Positions 58,819-64,000 of a stretch of 64,000 nt of DNA are shown here, piece after piece (within the stretch, counting starts at the first letter, position 1; each line of letters begins with the position of its first letter). The stretch lies in NCBI RefSeq assembly GCF_904846055.1, contig NZ_CAJGYV010000001.1, positions 248,001 to 312,000 of the forward strand, read 5' to 3'. Made by a program: the position numbers and the translations under genes. The notes beneath the pieces were generated by a model. That model was not told the origin of the DNA, searched no databases, and saw only the letters and a program-made list of their open reading frames with translations. This DNA comes from Psychrobacter ciconiae. Its GTDB lineage: Bacteria > Pseudomonadota > Gammaproteobacteria > Pseudomonadales > Moraxellaceae.

Positions 58819-60702
58819 CTAGATGCTTTTAACATCATCAATGCCAGCTTGCTTTAAGATCTGGATGGCATTTGTTTTCACGTTGCTATCAGCAAAACCT
58901 GCATCTTTAAATACAACCTGAGTTGTTTCTGGATCTAGATTCTCTTTAAGCTTAGCAATACCTTCGACCACTCCACTTGTGATTCCATCCTCTAGACACA
59001 CAATTAAAGCACCCGCACCAATTACAAAAACTTGCTTACCATTTACAATCTCAACCTCTACTGGAACTGTAAGTTCAATGCCATATTTAAGCAAAATCTC
59101 ATATAACACATCTTCACTTGAACGGTCTGCTTTAATAGATTCGGTTGCTTGTCTGAGCATCTCTTCTAAGTTATCAAAATCAGCATCCCAAGGACGAATA
59201 TTAGTTCGATCTAGTTCTAAATACTTAAAACCTCCACCGTAAAGATCTGTAGCTAAAGTTAGCCTTTGCGCTGACAGTTTTGCTAGATTACTAAACCCAT
59301 CATCATCAATTTTTTCAGGTAGCTGTACAAGTATAAACTTTCTTTCATGGCTATCTTCTTTATTAAGCTCTAATACTGCATGTCCAGTAGTGCCAGAACC
59401 AGCAAAAAAATCTAATATTAAATCGTTTTCAGTTGTACTAGATTGTAATAGTTTTTTAATTAAACTTTTAGGTTTTGGAAATGAAAACACTTTACGGCCA
59501 AACAGTTCTTCTACTTCGGCTGTGCCTCTTCTACTCGAAACTTGTTTTTCGTTAATCAAAGAACGAATGACTTTTGCATCATGCCTCATTTTCTGAACAA
59601 TTCGATATTCACCATTAGTAGTAATATGACCAACAATCTCCCTATTTAAATTTTCATAAGATTTTTTCTTTCCCCACCTCCAAACGAACTGTACATTATC
59701 CTTTTGAGATAGTGGAGGATATACTTCAACTCTATCTAAACCATCCTCTAAATAAATCTTACTAAAACCATTCTCATCTTTTTCTATAGTTGAAAGATAA
59801 AAAGGATAATAAAGGTTTGGTCGATTTTTACTATGAAAAGCTACATTACTATTATAAAGAGGGTGAATATTGAACCCTCCGTTATCATCAGAATATTTAA
59901 ATTTTTTCTCTATTTCTGGTAAATGATAAGTTTCGCAAATCTCTATATTTTTTGCATAAAAAATGACATATTCATGCATTTTTCCTATATGACCATAGTC
60001 TCTTGCATTAGGAGTAGAGTTTACAACAAATGTTCCTATAAAATTATCTTCACCAAAAATCTCATCACAAATTAATTTAAGATTAAAAACCTCATTATCA
60101 TCTATTGAAATGAAAATAGCCCCGTCGTCTTTTAATAAATTTCTTGCAAGCTTTAATCGAGGGTACATCATGTTTAACCAATTTGAATGATATCTTCCTG
60201 ACGTATCAGAGTTTGTACTAAACTTATTGCCTTGTTCGTCAACTTGATTTGTCTGTTCAAGGTAGTTCTGTATGTTATCTCTAAAATTATCTTTGTATAC
60301 AAAATCTTTACCAGTGTTATAAGGAGGATCGATATAAATCATCTTCACCTTTTTATGATAAGACTTTTGCAATAACTTTAAGACCTCAAGGTTATCGCCT
60401 TCAATAAACAAGTTTTCTGTCTTGTCCCAGTTTACGCTTTCTTCTTTGCTAGGCCGTAGTGTGCCTGTTGAAGGCGTTTGAGCGATTTTACGCGCTTTGG
60501 TTTTGCCATTCCATGTAAAGTTGTACCGCTCTTCTGAGTCATCAATTTCTTCTCCTAGAACTGCTCTAAGAGCCTCAAAATCAATTTTATTTTCAGAAAA
60601 AACATCAGGGAAAAGCTGCTTAAGTTGCTCAATGTTTTGCTGCGTAATGTCTAAGCTTTTCGCTTCTGGACTATTGCCAGTAATTTTTTCCATTTCACTC
60701 AT
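58819..60702 (-). CDS. Type III-like DNA adenine methyltransferase (Mod)
   Basis: Beta-class amino-methyltransferase of 627 residues that would protect host DNA and supply target recognition to Res. The catalytic motif DPPYNTGKDF is at 125-134, before the SAM-binding motif DFFAGSGTTGHAV at 431-443, the order of the beta class. The segment between, about 225-400, is the expected target recognition domain and is markedly AT-rich. The N-terminal 100 residues are typical of type III Mod. Start 60702 has AAAGGA at moderate distance. No simple-sequence repeat for phase variation is visible. Confidence 0.93.
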   Translation of the reverse strand: MSEMEKITGNSPEAKSLDITQQNIEQLKQLFPDVFSENKIDFEALRAVLGEEIDDSEERYNFTWNGKTKARKIAQTPSTGTLRPSKEESVNWDKTENLFIEGDNLEVLKLLQKSYHKKVKMIYIDPPYNTGKDFVYKDNFRDNIQNYLEQTNQVDEQGNKFSTNSDTSGRYHSNWLNMMYPRLKLARNLLKDDGAIFISIDDNEVFNLKLICDEIFGEDNFIGTFVVNSTPNARDYGHIGKMHEYVIFYAKNIEICETYHLPEIEKKFKYSDDNGGFNIHPLYNSNVAFHSKNRPNLYYPFYLSTIEKDENGFSKIYLEDGLDRVEVYPPLSQKDNVQFVWRWGKKKSYENLNREIVGHITTNGEYRIVQKMRHDAKVIRSLINEKQVSSRRGTAEVEELFGRKVFSFPKPKSLIKKLLQSSTTENDLILDFFAGSGTTGHAVLELNKEDSHERKFILVQLPEKIDDDGFSNLAKLSAQRLTLATDLYGGGFKYLELDRTNIRPWDADFDNLEEMLRQATESIKADRSSEDVLYEILLKYGIELTVPVEVEIVNGKQVFVIGAGALIVCLEDGITSGVVEGIAKLKENLDPETTQVVFKDAGFADSNVKTNAIQILKQAGIDDVKSI

Positions 60703-60798
60703 TTCTGTATATATCCTTTAGGTCTGTTTATTAGTCTATAGTTATACTGCCACTGTTCTAATAGAGATAACTAAGCTTGTATTCTTAGGTGACTCACC

Positions 60799-61713
60799 CT
60801 ACTTCAACTCATTTCTGATAGCAGCAATTTCTTGCTTTATCTTTTGTGCCTCTACGTTAAGACGCAACTTAATATTCATCTGCGTTTCTTTTTTTAACTT
60901 TTTTCTTATACTAGCTAGTTCCGCTTCTAACCTTTCTAACTTCTGGAGTAAAGCTGTTTTATCTTCATTACTCTTCTCAGAAAAATCCGAGCTAGTTGAT
61001 GTGCCATCTTTTTCACTACCTACTTGTGCTTCAGGCTTATGGTTTCTTTGAGATATTGAAGAGTTCTTTGATTTGTATATCCCAGAAATCCTACTGGCCT
61101 TTAACCCTATAAGCATTGAGATAAGATCTTGATAGAGCTCAAAATAATTAAGACTTGAGACGTTCACCAAAGAGAAGTCATTAAGAAAATCGTTTTCGTT
61201 AGCACTTAGTTTTTCTGGATGCAACCAATCGCTGTTATAAATATGCTCAATGACCAGCTTGGTTTTATCAGCTTGGTTAATTCGCTTGTCAGCCAAGCTA
61301 ATTGCTAAATCATCCTGCAGCTCAACCAACAAAACTACTGGATAAGGAATTAAGGTATGCAATAGCTTGGTTATATTTGTGAGTCTATCTTTGTGCTTCT
61401 TACCAGCTTTTAGCACAACACGTATTACCGCTACTTCCAGGTATTCAACTGTATCAGTCACATGTATAGAAATATTAACTGTGTCTGGCTTCAGGGTATT
61501 GCGCCATTCTATAGATTGAATAACATCCGTGACTAACTTTTTATCATGACTACTAAGCTCATTGTTATCTATGAGCATTTTTTTAGTGATGCGCGTACCG
61601 AGGAATGTAGACTCAGGAAGCTTTAAGTGCTCACATACCTTGTCTATTAAATTACCACGAACCTGAGAATGATCTTTTTCGGCAGGAGCAGCTTGAAAAT
61701 TTATATATTCCAT
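60799..61713 (-). CDS. DUF4391 family protein
   Basis: A 304-residue protein of unknown function. The N-terminal 200 residues match the DUF4391 layout as I know it: ESTFLGTRITKKMLID, IEWRNTLKPDTVNISIHV and PYPVVLLVELQDDLAISLADKR. A Ser/Lys-rich linker leads to a C-terminal coiled-coil (LLQKLERLEAELASIRKKLK). The coil could bind a partner, possibly the helicase. Its start codon shares one base with the helicase stop (TAATG), so translation is coupled. Family genes are often annotated next to type III-like Mod/Res and SNF2 helicases. Confidence 0.75.
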   Translation of the reverse strand: MEYINFQAAPAEKDHSQVRGNLIDKVCEHLKLPESTFLGTRITKKMLIDNNELSSHDKKLVTDVIQSIEWRNTLKPDTVNISIHVTDTVEYLEVAVIRVVLKAGKKHKDRLTNITKLLHTLIPYPVVLLVELQDDLAISLADKRINQADKTKLVIEHIYNSDWLHPEKLSANENDFLNDFSLVNVSSLNYFELYQDLISMLIGLKASRISGIYKSKNSSISQRNHKPEAQVGSEKDGTSTSSDFSEKSNEDKTALLQKLERLEAELASIRKKLKKETQMNIKLRLNVEAQKIKQEIAAIRNELK

Positions 61714-64000
61714 TACAAGACAACCATATAACTAATCACTTCAAAGTCATTCACGTTTTGAGTGCTAGATGCTGATAAGACTGTTCCGCCTCTGTTAAAC
61801 AAGCTCACAGCACCAATCTCTTCGCTTTTACCAGCAATATTTTCCACCGCTTTTGATAAAAGATTTTGATAATGTTTCATCTGTTTACCATTTTTAGTTC
61901 TGCTAGCAAACTCTTGATAAGCTGTACTGGACTGGCTAACCTCGGTTAGCTCTGACCCTAGCTTTTTACATAGATCAAGAATATTCTTGGACTGGGTAAA
62001 GGAAAGTAAGACCTCTTCTTCATCAGAGACATAAACAAGATAGTAAGGTGCGAGAGAATAGCTGTCTTCAACTTGCACTTTACCCTTGATATCTTTTAGA
62101 CAGAAAATAACACCTGGTTCAACCTCATCCTGTAATCCTGCAAACTGGCTTGATTCTGATTCAAATGCTTCTTTAGATATAATCACAGGAGCAAACAAAC
62201 CAATTGGAGTTTGCTCTAGCAAGCTAGTATTATCTTGCTCATTATTACTAATAAAGCCTGTTAAATCCATTCTAAAGTCATTGAGAGTGAGATCTGTGAT
62301 TGATACCCCACCAGATATTTCCTCAAGGTCTACGACGGCATTTTGAAGCTGTTCAAGCTGCTTTCTGCGATACTCAAGGTCATTCATCCCTTTGTTTATT
62401 TTTGGGTCTTGCTCAATTATATTTTCTTCACCTGTTGCTGAGATATCAAGTAAGACCATTCGACCACTAACTCTAGCTTCAAGATTAATATACTCATCTA
62501 ATTCCATGTTTGGCCAAAAGTTAACCAGCTGAATGACATCATTGGTTGAACCTAAACGATCAATACGACCAAAACGCTGAATGATGCGAACTGGATTCCA
62601 GTGAATATCATAGTTGATGAGATAATCACAGTCCTGAAGATTCTGACCTTCTGAAATACAATCAGTAGCAATTAAAATATCAATCTCTTCTTTAAACTCA
62701 GGGAATACTTTGTCACGTTCTTTCGATTTAGGTGAGAAGTGAGTAAGAAGACTGTTCAAGTCTGTTTTGAACTTCTTACCATCAGTTCCACGTAAAGTCG
62801 TCTCTGTACGTTGCCCTGTAATGATTGCTGAATGGAGACCTAGCTCTTGCTCAGCCCATGAAGAAATATTTTTATATAGGTATTCCGCTGTATCAGCAAA
62901 TGCTGTAAAAATGATTACTTTTTTATTACTTCCGTTTATTGGGTTTTTACATTTATCAGAATAATTACTTTTTAGCATTGTTAGCTTCGCATCTCGTGCT
63001 GCATCTACACTTTTAGATACACGTAAGATTTCTTGAAGAAAAATACTATCCGCCTCTAGATCTTGAGTAAATCTAATTAAATCCATATCTTGGATGCGAA
63101 CTTTTGTTTTATTACCTATTAGGTATGGCGCTAACTCTGGAGATTCGAATTCAAGGTCATCAATTTCTTCAATTGATGGAGCCACAAACTCTTCCGTATT
63201 CTCACTCATCAAGTTGGAATCAAAGTGCTCTATTTTTTCTAGCAACACATTCACTTGCGTCAGTAGTTTTTCTAGAGTTAATGTGAACGAGTGAATGGAG
63301 CTTTCCATACGCTTCAATAAGTTAATGCGAATAAGATGAATTAAGCTTTCTTCGCGATCAATCTGCTTAAATACACTTTTCCCACCTTTAACTTCTTGGT
63401 CATACCTTCGGGCATATTCAGCTTTTTTATCGACTCTGACGTATTTTATTGGTGAGTAGAATGCTAATGAGAGCCTACGAATATTTTTATTTACTTCTTC
63501 TAAAGGTGGGAACTGATCCTTTAGGTCTATTGAAGCCTTAAGATTGATTGGTAGCAGACGTGTAGGGAATTTCCCCATATCTGATGTACCATAATACTTT
63601 TCAATATGCTTACGAGAACGAGCAATAGTATAAATATCAAGCAACTTAAAATAGTCAAAGTTCATTGAGTCAAGCAAATCTTTTGAAGTACGCTCATCAG
63701 GATCCTGCTCTGCCCATTTTGAAAACCTTGTTTGCGCTTGCCTTAATGTTCCTTCAATACTGCTAATGCCATGATCTAGCAAAGCATGGTCATCTGCTTC
63801 TGTAATGAAAGCCACTTGGTTTTTCATATCATTCAAGCGGTTATTTACTGGTGTGGCAGAAAGCATCAGTACTTTCGTTTTTACACCAGCTTGAATAATA
63901 TCTTCAAGCAACCTTTGATAGCGATTACGCCCATCTTTTTTAGGATTATTATTCCTAAAGTTATGCGACTCATCGATTACAACGAGGTCATAGTTACCCC
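61713..64000 (-). CDS. SNF2-type helicase, partial (5' end outside the window)
   Basis: Superfamily 2 helicase/translocase; about 760 C-terminal residues are visible and the frame stays open to the right edge. The Walker B box is DESH (63963-63974). VLMLSATPVNNRLNDMKNQ is motif III. The second RecA domain shows VIIFTAFADTAEYLYKNI, LIATDCISEGQNLQDCDYLI and motif VI IQRFGRIDRLGSTNDVIQLV, near 62,553-62,590, as in RapA/HepA-like proteins. A C-terminal domain of about 250 residues follows. Walker A is off the edge. It is the first visible gene of the four-gene defence cluster. Confidence 0.88.
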   Translation of the reverse strand, partial: GNYDLVVIDESHNFRNNNPKKDGRNRYQRLLEDIIQAGVKTKVLMLSATPVNNRLNDMKNQVAFITEADDHALLDHGISSIEGTLRQAQTRFSKWAEQDPDERTSKDLLDSMNFDYFKLLDIYTIARSRKHIEKYYGTSDMGKFPTRLLPINLKASIDLKDQFPPLEEVNKNIRRLSLAFYSPIKYVRVDKKAEYARRYDQEVKGGKSVFKQIDREESLIHLIRINLLKRMESSIHSFTLTLEKLLTQVNVLLEKIEHFDSNLMSENTEEFVAPSIEEIDDLEFESPELAPYLIGNKTKVRIQDMDLIRFTQDLEADSIFLQEILRVSKSVDAARDAKLTMLKSNYSDKCKNPINGSNKKVIIFTAFADTAEYLYKNISSWAEQELGLHSAIITGQRTETTLRGTDGKKFKTDLNSLLTHFSPKSKERDKVFPEFKEEIDILIATDCISEGQNLQDCDYLINYDIHWNPVRIIQRFGRIDRLGSTNDVIQLVNFWPNMELDEYINLEARVSGRMVLLDISATGEENIIEQDPKINKGMNDLEYRRKQLEQLQNAVVDLEEISGGVSITDLTLNDFRMDLTGFISNNEQDNTSLLEQTPIGLFAPVIISKEAFESESSQFAGLQDEVEPGVIFCLKDIKGKVQVEDSYSLAPYYLVYVSDEEEVLLSFTQSKNILDLCKKLGSELTEVSQSSTAYQEFASRTKNGKQMKHYQNLLSKAVENIAGKSEEIGAVSLFNRGGTVLSASSTQNVNDFEVISYMVVL

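Noticed and set aside
58819..60702. Phase-variable repeat tract in mod
   Set aside because: Type III mod genes often carry simple tandem repeats; I read through the gene and found none.

Overview
The window looks like chromosomal DNA of a gammaproteobacterium of the family Moraxellaceae, most likely Psychrobacter or a close relative. The assignment rests on gene content and order (scattered gspL/gspM, hisZ-purA, ndk-rlmN-pilF-ispG-hisS-yfgM-bamB-der, no rpoS after nlpD, no fis after dusB) and on protein style. It is inference from memory, not a database match.

Positions 1 to about 53,900 are dense housekeeping chromosome. 0-12 kb: azlCD amino-acid exporter, then a leftward block with pyrD-cvpA-purF, a DUF4870-like membrane protein, gspL-gspM, sixA, gpsA, a nitroreductase, zapE and an alpha/beta hydrolase. 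12-25 kb: a small lipoprotein, xseA-xseB, pncB, a three-domain thioredoxin-MsrA-MsrB lipoprotein, an aldehyde dehydrogenase, lipB, ppa, dusB and a BCCT transporter. 25-35 kb: a HIT protein, ilvD, a cation/proton antiporter, surE-nlpD and a histidine kinase with a decayed receiver domain. 35-47 kb: a long leftward block with der, bamB, yfgM, hisS, ispG, pilF, rlmN, ndk, purA and hisZ. 47-53.4 kb: a DUF2237 protein, CorA, a seven-repeat RCC1 lipoprotein, a psiE pseudogene split by an IS200/IS605-type element whose TnpB has an internal deletion, and folD.

From about 53.6 kb come tRNA-Cys and tRNA-Leu, then, right after tRNA-Leu, a P4-type tyrosine integrase and a leftward four-gene cluster that runs off the right edge: SNF2-type helicase (partial), DUF4391 protein, type III-like DNA methyltransferase (Mod) and type III-like restriction/helicase subunit (Res). 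This is an integrated defence island, more AT-rich than the core. A canonical type III system needs only Mod and Res. The coupled helicase and DUF4391 genes make it an expanded version and the most interesting part of the window. The far end of the island is outside the window.

Strong intrinsic terminators separate many units, including azlD/purF, ppa, the BCCT gene, the HIT gene, ilvD, ndk, tRNA-Leu and res. No rRNA operon, CRISPR array or prophage structural gene is visible.
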